From Ligustrum vulgare (lineage: Eukaryota > Streptophyta > Magnoliopsida > Lamiales > Oleaceae), in contig OY743190.1 of assembly GCA_963555705.1 (NCBI GenBank), positions 16,437,491 to 16,501,490 of the forward strand: a stretch of 64,000 nt of DNA, written 5' to 3'. The translations under genes and the position numbers were made by a program. Shown here piece after piece: positions 48,996 to 59,965 of this stretch (its first letter is position 1; each line of letters opens with the position of its first letter). Below the pieces are notes generated by a model. It was not told the origin of the DNA, searched no databases, and saw only the letters and a list, made by a program, of their open reading frames with translations.

Positions 48996-51680
48996 TGTAA
49001 TACCGCATTTCGATTTACATGCTTTCTTGATTGTCACGTAAAGTTTATATTAATATCATTATAAATGATTTAACTAATATTATGGTTATTATGGTTTTAT
49101 TTGAATTATTTTGCAGTGGAAGGACTGGATGCCGTCTCGATCAATGTACCAATTAAAAGTTTATAAATTGTTATTTTAACAGTTTACGTGCAATTTTATG
49201 TGATTAATTAAATTTATTGCCTGGGCATGCTAAATTCTATTTTTATTGTGTTAAATTGAAGTTGGGAAAAGTTTGGTGACACTTTGGAATTTCATTTGAA
49301 AGTTTTGAGCCTAAATTACTAATTTATGAGAGTAGAAGGACTAAATTGCAATTTATCAAAAGTTACACACTAAACCTAACCTAATGACCTCACACTCTCA
49401 TAACCCTCTCTCTCACGCCGCGTCTCTCTCTCTCTCGCGATTTCTCACTCTCTGTCTCGGACTCTCCGTGTCTCTCGGCTTCTCCCTCCCTTCGATCGCC
49501 GACCGCCACTCTCACCGGCGGTAAGTCCCCTCCCCTCTTCCCCCTTCTCCCTTTTCTCCTCACGCACGCACACACACCCATGAACCGCACACACGCACTC
49601 GGTTTCACACGAGATTTCACACACACACGCCCATAATTCGATACACACATGTATATATGTATAAATTCTATGTAAATAATGTATGTATACACTTTATATG
49701 CATAAATTCAGATATTTCAGTTAATTTCAGATTTTGATTTTGTGTAATTTCGAGTTAACCATGAATTTGGGGAATTAATGATGTTAGGTATATGAATGTA
49801 TATATTATTATGTATGTATTCATATTATGTATGTGAGAATTCCAGATTTTTAAATTTGCCAGCTGAAAATGCAATCCTTATGTATTAATTTTAAATCTGG
49901 GAATTTTATGATGATGATTGATACCTATAAATATAGATATCGAATGTATGTAAATTTCAGACGGTAAATGATAATGGAAATTAATTGACTTTCTATGGTT
50001 CACTGTTGATTTTAATGGAAGTTTTCAAATTTGGGGATTTCAAATTATCAGGTTGTTTAAACTGAATTTTATGTACATTCTTATTATAATTGTCATTTTC
50101 AGATTTATGAGTAAGTAGCACGGCAATTGAAATTGTTCATGTGACAATTAAGTTTTGATAATATTGAGTAATTTTGATGTTTGAATGATTTGATAAGTAA
50201 GATTTCAAATTTTGTCCTTTAACTGAATGTACTACTTCGAATATGATATTATACGTGGCGTTAAATGTGTTTGTTATATTATGAGTCACACGAAAGTCTC
50301 GACCTTATTTAAGAGTGTTAAACGTGGTTTTTCATTTAAAATCATATTTTTGTTAATGAATGGAAATTAATTAGGAGAAACGGTACATTGACATCGCGGG
50401 CAACCAAGACTTCCACTTGCATATTAAGCAAAGTAACTACTGAGAATTGCAGGTAAGTAAACTTCCCCCTATTTTCATCAAAGTCGAATGTAAATGTGAA
50501 AGTTATGTGTAAATGACTGTCGTGCAACTTACTTGCTTTGATGAATTGCACTTACTTTATGAAAGCATATGTTATTGAGAAGAATGTTAAAGCATGCACG
50601 TTATTATGTCATTGCATCATTAAGCATGCACTGACATCGAAATGGGAAAGTCAAATGTTTTAATGAAAGGAATGTGTCAAATTGAAATTTTTGTCAAAAG
50701 TTATGTATCCCAAGTTTTTTTTGAATGAATGGGTGTACTTCTAGTTCATGAAAGTTGCGAGTGGGAAATGGGGCGCGGGGGACCGGCGTACCCGAATTAA
50801 GTCGCTATGCGACGGAATGTTAAACCGCTTTGCGGTGGGAAAGTGAATGTTAAACCGCTTTGCGGTGGAAATGCGCATGTTAATCTGGTTCCAAATAAAT
50901 AATAGCCCACTGTATTCTGATTGACTAGAAGTTACACCAAGTGAGCTCACGATGGAAAGGAAGTGAAAGTTTGGAAATGAAGTGAAAGTTTTGAATTGAA
51001 ATGAAAGTTTGAAAATTTTGGAAAGTAAAGTAAATGGGGATACATATATGAAATTTTTAAAGCATTCATGTCATAAGCATGCATTCATGCATACAGTTTA
51101 CTTACTGAGCTTCAGCTCACCCCAATCCCTCCCCATTTTTCAGGTGATGAAAGTTAGATGATCAGAGGAGAACACTTGGCGGCTGACTCCGACAGTACCC
51201 GTTGTCGCCTTAATTAATAAAGTTTAAATTCATTTGAGTTATCATTTAAATTTATTTCTTCATTCATTATTATTGATAATGGTTTGGTTGAAGTTATTTT
51301 GATTAAGTATGGAACGTATTAGAGGTTAAATTACCTTTATTTCAATGGTCAATGTTTGATGATGTTTTGAAAAAAATCTTATGATTGAGGAGTTTGGTAA
51401 ATGTATGAATTGGTTTTGGAGATGATGAATGTGATTGAGATGTGATGGATGTTTTAAATTTTAAAATGGTTTTTGATGTCCCTCTACAGGTTGGCTATGT
51501 CCAATTTATAGAGGAGACTATGCCGAAATTTTTCTAAAATTTTATAATAGATAAATGAATATTTTAATTATGCAAAAGTTTTAAATTCCGCATTTTAACG
51601 TTTAAACGATTTATTTCCGCATTAAAAGAAAAAGGGAAGTTAACACCTAGGTTTAAGATTCTTGAACTTGGGGTGTTACA
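48996..51680 (+). repeat. 3' LTR, full length (2685 bp)
   Basis: Begins TGTAATACCGC and ends GGGGTGTTACA next to the ATACG duplication. It contains the 1713 bp absent from the 5' copy: a CT-rich block (49385-49480), TATA-like runs (49650-49690), long AT-rich DNA and a group of short hairpins (50801-50866). ORFs of 67-100 codons in the CT-rich block are low-complexity and not genes. Confidence 0.92.
50801..50866 (+). repeat. Three short perfect hairpins in the LTR
   Basis: GTCGCTATGCGAC (50801-50813), ACCGCTTTGCGGT (50824-50836) and ACCGCTTTGCGGT (50854-50866) each form a 5-bp stem with a 3-nt loop. The second and third lie in a 30-bp direct repeat. The first has a different stem that still pairs. 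Confidence 0.7.
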
Positions 51681-51685
51681 ATACG

Positions 51686-52329
51686 AAGCACTGTATGGGT
51701 GAAGATGTTGATCGCCAATCTAGTGGGATGAAGTTGGCGAGAGGAAATTATTGAGTTCAGAATTAATTGAGAAACAGTGTAGGCTATCGAGAAGATCAGA
51801 TTACGGATTAAAACTGCCCAAGACAGACAGAAAAGTTATGCCGATCAAAGAAAATACTTAATGTTTGAGATTAGAGAGAAAGTGTTCTTGAAAGTAATTC
51901 CTATGAAGGGTACTTTTCGTTTCGGCAAGAAAGGAAATTAAGGTCTTGTTTCATCGGACCATTTGAAATATTAGAGAAGTGGATAATGTGGCTTATTGTT
52001 GGCTTTGCCACCAGAACTTGCAATTGTTCACAATATTTTTCATGTTTTTCTGTTGAGAAAGTATGTTCATGATCCTAGTCATGTGGTGAATTATCATTCT
52101 ATTTCAGTTTAGAAAGAGTTGACTTATGAAGAGGCACCTATGTGCATAGTAGAGAGAAAAGTCTATGTCTTAAGAAGTAAAGAGATTCCTTTAGTCAAAG
52201 TCCAGTGGGGTAGACACAATAATGATGAAGTTATTTGGGAAATGAAGAGGAGATCCTAACCAAGTATTCAGAAAGAATAGATCAAGTAAGTTTAATTTCG
52301 AGGACGAAATTATTTTAAGGGGGTAAGGT
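51686..52329 (+). pseudogene. C-terminal integrase/chromodomain remnant of the old Tekay-like element
   Basis: Continues the integrase gene interrupted at 43926 (EALYG at 51686), then a decayed segment with RQKSYADQRK near 51825, a GPFE-like part near 51955, HNIFHVF near 52030, and a worn chromodomain (VKVQW near 52195, then NQVFRKN). The end carries the ATTTCGAGGACGAAAT palindrome and the polypurine tract AAGGGGGTAAGG (about 52316-52328). Many stops and frameshifts are present. Confidence 0.82.
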
Positions 52330-55012
52330 TATAGCGACCGAGAATTTTTACGCAATTTAATAATTATTTCAAAGTTTCGAAAAGCGTGCCGCTGCGATCT
52401 CACCCATTTTTAAGTTAACGTCACGACGCGTTCGTCTAGCCAAGTTGAGAAATATCGAGTTAATTCAATTTTAAATTAAATTCCAAATTTCCAAAATTTT
52501 ATTTTTTTAATTATTTATTTAAATTATTATTTTCAAAATCATTTTAAATTCCAAATTTCGTCAAGCTCGTTTTTATCAGATTCATTTCCGACCCCGTTGA
52601 TTCACGCGTATTATTTTTCTCGAATTCCGTACTTTGCTTGTCAAGTCTTCCAAACTATCCAATCAACTCATACCTCCCACCAATCACATCAATCCCATCC
52701 ATCTCATACTTCAACCCATACTTCACCAACTCCATTATTCACCCTCACACTCCTTATACATCCTCCCTCAACATAACCAATTCACCATCACCAAATCACA
52801 ACTCCATTTCCACCTTCACCACCCTCTGCAAATAGTGGCTTCAAGCCACAACAAACTCACCTCTGCACACCCTCACCACACTGCACCAACCGTTCCACCC
52901 AGCATCATCATCACCCACCCGAGACCACAACCAACCTACAGCAACCTTCCACCATCACCACCGGTATCACCATCGTCAAACATCGTACCACCAGTCTACT
53001 GCCAAGCCGCCACCTCCATCTCCATAGCCCAAGCACCGTCACCACCCCAGCAGCCACCACCAATTTCCCGTTCGTGTACTACCACCGCAAGCAGTAACCC
53101 TTCACCACCTATCCTGCAAACAACCACCCACTCCACCGCCACCTCCAAATGCAGCCGGCCAACCAACCTCAAGCTGGCCATTTCACCATTACCACCACCA
53201 CCTCCACACAATGTCGCTGCAGCCAGAATCATCACCACCTCAACCCACCATCGCAAACCACCAACTCCAAACCTACCACTGCCATTCACCAAATCGCGGC
53301 CAACCCCAACCCAAATCAAAACCCAAAACCCCACGAAGATCAAGAAATAGATCAGTACCTACCTCAGCCGTCGATTCACCATCGGAAAATATAATTTTCA
53401 ACCTAGTTTTAGCCTTGGTCTCGCCCTCATTTTCGCACCCTTTTCTCGCACCCAGGTCTACCTTTTTCCTACCGTTTCTTTTCCTTTTGATCACCGCCAT
53501 AAGGCGGCGGTGATACCGCCGTGGAATCACCGGCGAATTTGCGCACACCACCGGATTTCGTTTTGTTCTTCGCACTCCATCTCTCTTTCTCTTTGAATCT
53601 CGAAATGAATGGGAAAGAGAGTAGAGTTAATTTAATTATATTTTTATTTTCAGAAATTGCAATGTTGGTCCCCAAGTTTCAAAGTCTTTCAAATCAGTCC
53701 CTATGTTTTTAAAATGATCATTTCAGCCCTAAATTTCAAAATTTATTATTTTAACCCCTAAGTGTCAAACCCATTTTATTTCAGTCCCTGCTGATTTACT
53801 TTATTTGATTTTAAGCCCAAGTTTTAAAAGATTTACATTTTAGTCCCCAAATGTTTATAAGCAATCATTTAAGCCCTATATTTTTAAAATCTTCTGATTT
53901 TGTTCATATTGATTTATATATATATATATATATCTCTCAACTTTTGAAAGTATTCATTTTAGTCCCTCAACTTTCAAAACATCGATTTCAGTCCTCAAAT
54001 TGTAATTTATAATTTTTAAACTATAAATTTCAAAAGTCTAATTCGACTTAACCTTCTAATTGGCTAGACGAAGCGTACGGAGAATTTAAAGAATTGAAGT
54101 CGTTTCCCGCTCAACTTTGCACTCGTCAAGTTTAAGGTAGACTCGCCCATATTAATTGATTTAAATTATGATTGCATGTGAATGTGTATGTTATGTGACT
54201 TATGTGAAAGTCATTTTTATGAAAAGAGACGATAATGTATTTCTTCGGAAATAATTATGTTGTTATGCTTGTCATAACTTACTTGCTTAAATGCATGAGA
54301 AAGAAAGAAGAGAATATCTTGCAAGATAAATGATGATGTTATGCATAACTTATGTGACTTATGTGCACGAGAAGAAAGAGCAACCCACACCCAATGATTT
54401 TAAAGAGACTATGATTTTTCAAAGAGAAGCCACGTGCTTTAATGCACAAGAAGAGCAACCAACACCCTATGATTTTAAAGAGCCTATGATTTTCAAAAGG
54501 AAGTCTTGTGCTTTAATGCACGAGAAGAGTAACCCACACCCTATGATTTCTAAAAAGCCTGCATTTATGTGATCAATTATATTGCAGATTAATTAATGGG
54601 CGATGAGTCTACTGAGTATTTCTATGAAATGCTCATATCTATTTTAACAACATTTGCAGATCTCAGAGAGGGTGGCAAGTGATGGATGATTGTGGCAATA
54701 GACGTTAAATGGTTGAAAACCTTATTGTAATGATTTCCGCATTTCCAAACATTGGATAATTTTGAGAATTTCACTTATTTGATAAATTATGACATTGTCA
54801 ATTGCTTTACAATATTAGTGGCTCGATTTAATATTTCGAATTGTTTCATAAATGTTTTCAATTTTATTGACCATTACCGTTTATCTAATGTTGCCAAAAA
54901 AAAATGAATTTCAGTTATTTCTTCCGCAAAAAAAAAAAAAAAAAAAAAAAATTGAAAAGTTAGATCAGACGATGACGTGGTGAACCGAGTATTTAGAACT
55001 CGGGGCGCTACA
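52330..55012 (+). repeat. 3' LTR of the old Tekay-like element (2683 bp)
   Basis: Begins TATAGCGACCGAG and ends CTCGGGGCGCTACA; the ends are imperfect inverted repeats (TGTAGCG with T-A for T-G). It contains a C-rich block (52630-53350) that yields Pro/Thr/His-rich ORFs without any domain, a TA microsatellite (about 53913-53933), 2.5 copies of a ~70-bp repeat (54370-54560) and an A-run (54925-54950). The 3' third is homologous to 57413-58763 and 62203-63552. Confidence 0.85.
54370..54560 (+). repeat. Tandem ~70-bp repeat in the LTR
   Basis: Units contain AAGAGCAACCCACACC, CTATGATTTTAAAGAG and GTGCTTTAATGCAC, starting near 54372, 54445 and 54523. The short ORF across them (54330-54572) reflects the repeat rather than a protein. 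Confidence 0.65.
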
Positions 55013-55019
55013 ACGACAT

Positions 55020-55435
55020 TGAGGGTTGGAAGGTTTAGGGTAGGATTTTAATTTTAATCTTTCAAAAATTGCACATAAGTCCCTCAATTCTCCTCCTTAG
55101 TACAATTAAGTGGATAACTTCCAAATAAGGCCTAAAGTGTCACTAAGCTTTCCCCCAACTTTCCATTTAACACAATAAATAAAAAAAAATAGCATGTTTA
55201 GGTAATAAAACAATTAATCACATTAAATTGCACGTAAACTATTAAAATGTACAATTTATAAACTTTTAATTGGTACATTGATCGATACGGCATCCAAGTC
55301 CTTCCACTGCAAAATAATTCAAATTATCGACATTAAAAAATATCATTAAATTTAGAATTTTTAATAACATTAACATAAATATTACATGAAATTTAAAGTT
55401 GCACGTAACAATGAAAAGCGATCTTACAACTTATT
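55020..55435 (-). repeat. Inverted, diverged LTR fragment of the TGTAATACC family
   Basis: On the minus strand this matches the first ~400 bp of the LTR at 48996, including GCAGTGGAAGGACTTGGATG, CAATGTACCAATTAAAAG and GTGATTAATTG. It carries more changes than the two LTRs of the young element, so it is an older copy. It starts only 7 bp after the end of the old LTR. Confidence 0.8.
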
Positions 55436-55587
55436 ATTTTCCATCTAAAAACTATACATTCGTTTCTCGTTATTTAAACTATGAACTTCTTCAAATTATT
55501 TCTCTCATGCGACTGTTTTTTTATCCATTTACAATATAATGATGTACTTTTCTTATCTAATTCTTATACGAATGTTGCGGATTACTT

Positions 55588-55681
55588 GGATTTTGGTGAT
55601 CCTACATTTAATTGTGAAAATTGTGGGACATTTTTTTGGTATGCAGAGCGTATGGGAAAACAATATGACATTTTTTATGAT
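55588..55681 (+). pseudogene. Helitron-like replicase/helicase fragment
   Basis: A 73-codon ORF (55481-55702) contains YLDFGDPTFNCENCGTFFWY followed by AERMG. The GDPT..C..CG..FWY.ER pattern is typical of a conserved N-terminal exon of plant Helitron proteins, which replicate rolling-circle transposons. Only this short piece is present. I saw no Rep or helicase motifs and no CTRR hairpin end nearby. The first ~35 codons of the ORF do not look like the family. Confidence 0.55.
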
Positions 55682-55702
55682 TCATTTTTGACATTCATTT
55701 AA

Positions 55703-57412
55703 CAAAATAAGTATCTACAATTCTAAGGTCAAAATGAAATGTTTAATAAATGAGCACATGATACATCATAAGAAAGATGGTTGAATTTGGAGTTCAACGC
55801 AAAAAACGAAGTGCAATTCGGAGTTGTAGATCAGAAGTTATGCACGTTTGAAGACAATGACATGTAAATCAAATACAGAATGATTAAATCGAAAGAAAAG
55901 TAAAATTTGGGGACTAATCTGCAAGAAAATCTAAAGGTAGGGACGTTATTCGCAAAAAAAATGAACGTTAGGCTATTTTTCCACAATGAGTGTCAAATGT
56001 ATGGATGTTTTGTGCCAATTATCTTTATTGAAAGAAATAAATGGATTAAAACTGGAATTTGACAAAAATGCCCCTCATGTGTTACTATTCAATTTCAATT
56101 TAATGGTGAAATATGGTTAAATATAAAGGAAATGACGTCTCCAATAAGAAAATGTAAAGGTTAGGACGTTCAGCGTAAAAAACTACAACGTTGTGATATT
56201 TTGCACAATACATATCAAAGGTAGGGACGTTTTGTGCTATTTACCATTTTCTAAATATATATTGTTAGTAAATATTACAATAAATTAAGCCTCTGTTCAG
56301 CAACTACTTCGAGGTAAAATGTGTGGTTGAAAAATAATTTTGAAAAAATATTTGATTAAAAAGTGGGTTAAAAAATGTGCTGCTTATAAATAATTTATAG
56401 AAAAAGTTATTGAACGAATGTTAATATTGAAGAGTTAAATCTTTGATTTTTTTTAGTTAATAATATTAATAGAATGATTATTATTTTTTAATCATTCTTA
56501 ATTTTAATAAATTTTTAAAGATTATAGGGTATAATTTTCGGTATAATTTCGTAATCTTCAACTTTACTGGATTGTTGTATCATGATAATCGAGAGATTTT
56601 CAAAATTATTATTTTGACTACTTATTTTTTTAAATAAAGTTTTATTGGTTAAATTAAAATATTTTGATTATTTCCTTTTTAATTATTGTGATTGATGTCT
56701 TTGAAAGAAAATTAAAAAGTGCGTTAAATACAAGTTGCAAATGTAGAAGTTGTGAGAAATATCCTAAAACCTTTCACATGCATCAATATTCGTGCACATA
56801 ATATTACATCAAATATGATATACCATTAAAAAATTACTAAATTTACATTTTTATTGAAGTATTAATAATTTATAAAAATTATTGAAATCAATAATAATTT
56901 ATTATTTAAATATATAAATTGAAGTTTACCATTTACAGAAATTTTTAATAATTTGAATTATTTATGTTATTTTTTAAATTATAATAATTATTGTACTAGA
57001 GAATTCTTTTTTATGCATTTATATATGTGTTGATTATGTATAAGCACTAAAATTTTACAAATACTTATTGAAATCGATATGGATAATAACTTTGTACATC
57101 GAAAGGGTGAAATATTATTACACAAATTATATATTATTACGAATATATAAAGTTTTTCTCATCCCTTTAATATATAAAGAAAAAACAATCCGGGAGAAAT
57201 TATGTGTATATTCTTGACAATTTTTTAAGTTATATTTTTTATCCCAACTTAAAATTAACAAAGATTTTAGCTAAATATCTATTAAATAATATTAATTTAT
57301 TTTTTTATTGGAAAAATATATTAATTAGCATATAATAAATAGGAATTTATCTCTCTCTTCTTAACGTTGAAAGAGAAATGATTTTTTTCTAAAGTGACTT
57401 ATTGGCTTAAGA
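55703..57412. other. AT-rich intergenic DNA with a duplicated ~90-bp segment
   Basis: No gene is seen. Two related segments of about 90 bp (near 55936-56025 and 56158-56250) share GGGACGTT/GGACGTT, AACGTT, TATTTT.CACAAT, TCAAA.GTA and GACGTTTTGTGC. The rest (56280-57400) is AT-rich with imperfect short repeats. The start of the following LTR is not marked by any target-site duplication. Confidence 0.6.
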
Positions 57413-58763
57413 CGAAGCGTACGGAGAATTTAAAGAAATTGAAGTCATTCCCGCTCAACTTTGCACTCGTCGGATTTAAGGTAGACTCGCACTTATTAAT
57501 TGATTTAAATTATGATTTCATATAAATGTCATGTGACTTGTGAAAGTCAATTTTTAAGAAAAACAAGTATGTTTTTATGAAAGGTAAATATACCTTATGT
57601 TTTTATGAAAAGTAAGTATACCCTATGTTTTTACGATAATGTTTTATATGTTTTGGATCATTGCTACGCATAAGAATTCTTACCACCTAAGTTCGGTAGA
57701 ATTCTGTGTCTCCATAAGTTTATGAGGATTTACCACCTAAGTTCGGTAAAATTCCTGCCTTTCCATATGTTTATGAGGATTTACCACCTAAGTTCGGTAA
57801 AATTCCTGTCGCGTATGTTTATGAGGATTTCGATCCTATCTTATGTTATGATGGAAATGATCCCTATGAATTTCATGAATTATGTTTTGGTATACTTACT
57901 GTTATTATGATCTTACTGTTATTATGATCTTACTGTTATTATGACTTACTACATAAGAATTCTTGCCACCTAAGTTCGGTAAAATTCTTATATTTATGAG
58001 GATTTCGATCTTATCCTATGTTATGATGAAAACTTACTGTTATTATGATTTTACTGCATAAGAATTCTTGCCACCTAAGTTCGGTAAAGTTCTTGTGTCT
58101 ATTTATGTTTATGAGGATTTCAATCATATCTTATGTTATGCTTTCAAAAGAAATTATGCTTGGCATAATTAAAATATTTTTATAAGTATATGGTTTTCAA
58201 AGAGCTGTTTTCAAAGAGCCTATGATTTGCAAAATATGTCCCGTGCTGTAATGCACAATATGAGTTTTATCAAGAGCAGTTTTATAAAGAAGCTCTATCA
58301 ATGCCCGTTTTATAAAGAGCCGGGATTTATGTGTTTAATCATCTTATAAATTAAATTAATATGCGATGAGTCTACTGAGTATTTTCCCCATGAAATACTC
58401 ACCCTACTTTTAACAGTTTTGCAGATTTCGGAGACGGTGGCGAGCGATGAATGATGGTGGCAATAATCGTTGAACGGTTGAAAGTTTGACGTTAATGATT
58501 TCCGTATTTTCCAAACAATCGAATAATTTAGAGAAGTTCATTTATTTGAGAAATTATGATATTGGCAATTTCTTTACAATATTAATGGTTCGATTTTCTA
58601 TTTCAAATGGTTTCATAAATGTTTTCAATTTTAGCGGCCATTACAGTTTATTTAATGTTGCCAAAAATGAATTTCAATTATTTCTTCCGCAAAAATATTA
58701 TTCGAAAAAATTTAGACAGAAAATGACGTAGTGAATCGGGTATACGGAACTCGGGGCGCTACA
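57413..58763 (+). repeat. 5' LTR (3' part only)
   Basis: Nearly identical to 62202-63552. It ends CTCGGGGCGCTACA at 58763. The left limit of homology is CGAAGCGTACGG at 57413; the expected LTR start (TATAGCGACC) is absent upstream. ORFs at 57722 and 58486 recur in the 3' copy and derive from LTR repeats. Confidence 0.85.
57680..58090 (+). repeat. ACCACCTAAGTTCGGTA short repeats in the LTR
   Basis: The core CCACCTAAGTTCGGTA followed by AAATTC recurs five times (near 57686, 57734, 57786, 57967 and 58070), with GTTTATGAGGATTT between most copies. The same set is present in the 3' LTR (near 62475-62880). Confidence 0.75.
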
Positions 58764-58766
58764 AGT

Positions 58767-58778
58767 TGGTATCAGAGC
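58767..58778 (+). other. Primer-binding site (initiator tRNA-Met)
   Basis: TGGTATCAGAGC starts 4 bp after the LTR end, which confirms that 57413-58763 is a 5' LTR. Confidence 0.88.
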
Positions 58779-59560
58779 TAGTCTGCGTTTCTGTAGACTG
58801 GTAAAATTTTCAAAAAGAATTTTAAGAAATATTTTCCATTATAAGATTTTTATTGATGAAGATTGCCACTGCCATCATTCGTTCCACCAACTCCGAGGTA
58901 AAGAAGTTTATGATGTTTAAAGTTATTTCAGTATTTCGAATACTCATTTTATTGATTTATGAGAAAGAATGAAGAGTATTTCGGATACTTATGATTTATG
59001 AGAAATAAGAATGTATTTCTTCGAAAATAATGATGTTGTTATGCTTTGTCATAACTTATATGCTTTAATGTATGAGTATGAGAAATTTTTTTAAAAGAAA
59101 ACGAGTGTTGAGCATAATGGGAATAATATGATTTTATTGAGAATTAAGTAATGGATATTATGTTGAGTTAATTTATTATGCCTCTATGTTGAAGAGAAAT
59201 TTATTATGAAGTTTGGCTTTGTGAATAAATTTTGGGAATATGATTTATGGCATATATTTATAAGTATGAGTAACTTTTGAGCCAATTAAGGTATGAAAGG
59301 AAGTAATATTGTGATATTGAAAAATATGATTTGAAATTTCTATGTTGAGGAATTATGAATTGAATTATGGGATATTTTGATGATATTGAAGTGTTGGAAT
59401 CGTTTTCAATATTTTTAGATCGTTGTGATCAAATGTGGAGTTATTTATTATTGTGAGTTATGAAGTATGCTTATGGTTTGGATAAGTCCAAATTACAAGG
59501 GAGACTCTATCCAGAATTTTATCATTTGGAATTAAGAGCATAATATGATAAGCATCCACT
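58779..59560 (+). other. Noncoding leader region with LTR-derived pieces
   Basis: No gag is readable. A stretch near 58985-59100 (TGTATTTCTTCG, TGTTGTTATGCTTTGTCATAAC) resembles 54230-54310 of the old LTR, and one near 59470-59520 (GTCCAAATTACAAGGGAGACTC) resembles the sequence near the end of the TGTAATACC LTRs. The region is a mosaic of scraps. Confidence 0.5.
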
Positions 59561-59727
59561 AAAGGAATTAAGGTTAGACATGCAAGATTATTTACATCAC
59601 AAACGAGATTTAGTAGATGATAGCAGAGATTTTATTATTTTCTCATAAGGAGAACACACAAGAGTCACACTGGAAAGGAATACATGAAACACACGAAAGC
59701 ATAAGAGAAAAACATGGAAAGATCCTC

Positions 59728-59965
59728 AGAATGAGAGATGTGTTTCCGGAGTAGCCGTATCCTACCACCTCTGATCTTTTGAGGAAATAAAGAAACCTTC
59801 AAAGAGGTGTGTTTCGAGAGTAAGAATACTCCGTAATCTACCACCTGGAATCTTTGAAGTACACACAAGATTTAAACATTAAGGAAATCCTAGTAAATGG
59901 AGGGGTGTCTCGAGAGTGAGAATACTCCGTACTCTACCCCCACCTATTCTAAGATTCAAAGAGTT
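59728..59965 (-). repeat. Three hairpin-like repeats downstream of the LOG-like ORF
   Basis: Copies near 59730-59790, 59798-59860 and 59897-59950 share GTGT.TC.(A)GAGTAAGAATACTCCGTA..CTACC. In the second, AGGTG at the start can pair with CACCT at the end. In the third, GGGGT pairs with ACCCC and AGAGT with ACTCT. They lie just after the stop of the minus-strand ORF, so they would be in its 3' untranslated region. A transcript-end or stability role is speculative. Confidence 0.55.

Larger units (their letters stand above)
43927..51680 (+). mobile_element. Younger Tekay/Del-like Ty3/gypsy element (7754 bp)
   Basis: 5' LTR 43927-44898, PBS, gag, probable intron, protease-RT-RNase H-partial integrase, chromodomain, polypurine tract, 3' LTR 48996-51680, flanked by ATACG duplications. 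Where both LTRs are present they differ at only a handful of sites, so insertion is recent. It is defective in three ways: a poly-C frameshift in gag, a deleted integrase core, and a 1713-bp deletion in the 5' LTR. A C-terminal chromodomain after integrase places it among chromoviruses; Tekay/Del is the best-fitting clade by sequence look. Confidence 0.94.

Noticed and set aside
49390..49692. Arg/Glu- and Cys/Val-rich minus-strand ORFs
   Set aside because: Products of the CT-rich low-complexity block of the 3' LTR; no domain.
52634..53350. 238-codon Pro/Thr/His-rich ORF
   Set aside because: Lies wholly inside an LTR, is low-complexity with open frames on both strands, and has no domain or conserved motif.
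56280..56740. Possible MITE (CTCTGTTCAGCAACT start with AT-rich interior)
   Set aside because: I could not find a matching terminal inverted repeat or target-site duplication.
57722..57910. 62-codon ORF found twice (also 62511-62699)
   Set aside because: Translation of the short ACCTAAGTTCGGTA repeats in the two LTR copies.
58486..58731. 81-codon ORF found twice (also 63275-63520)
   Set aside because: Duplicated only because both LTRs contain it; no protein features, and related LTRs break it.
59665..59868. 67-codon minus ORF downstream of the LOG-like gene
   Set aside because: It is encoded by the hairpin-like repeats and shows only their internal repetition.
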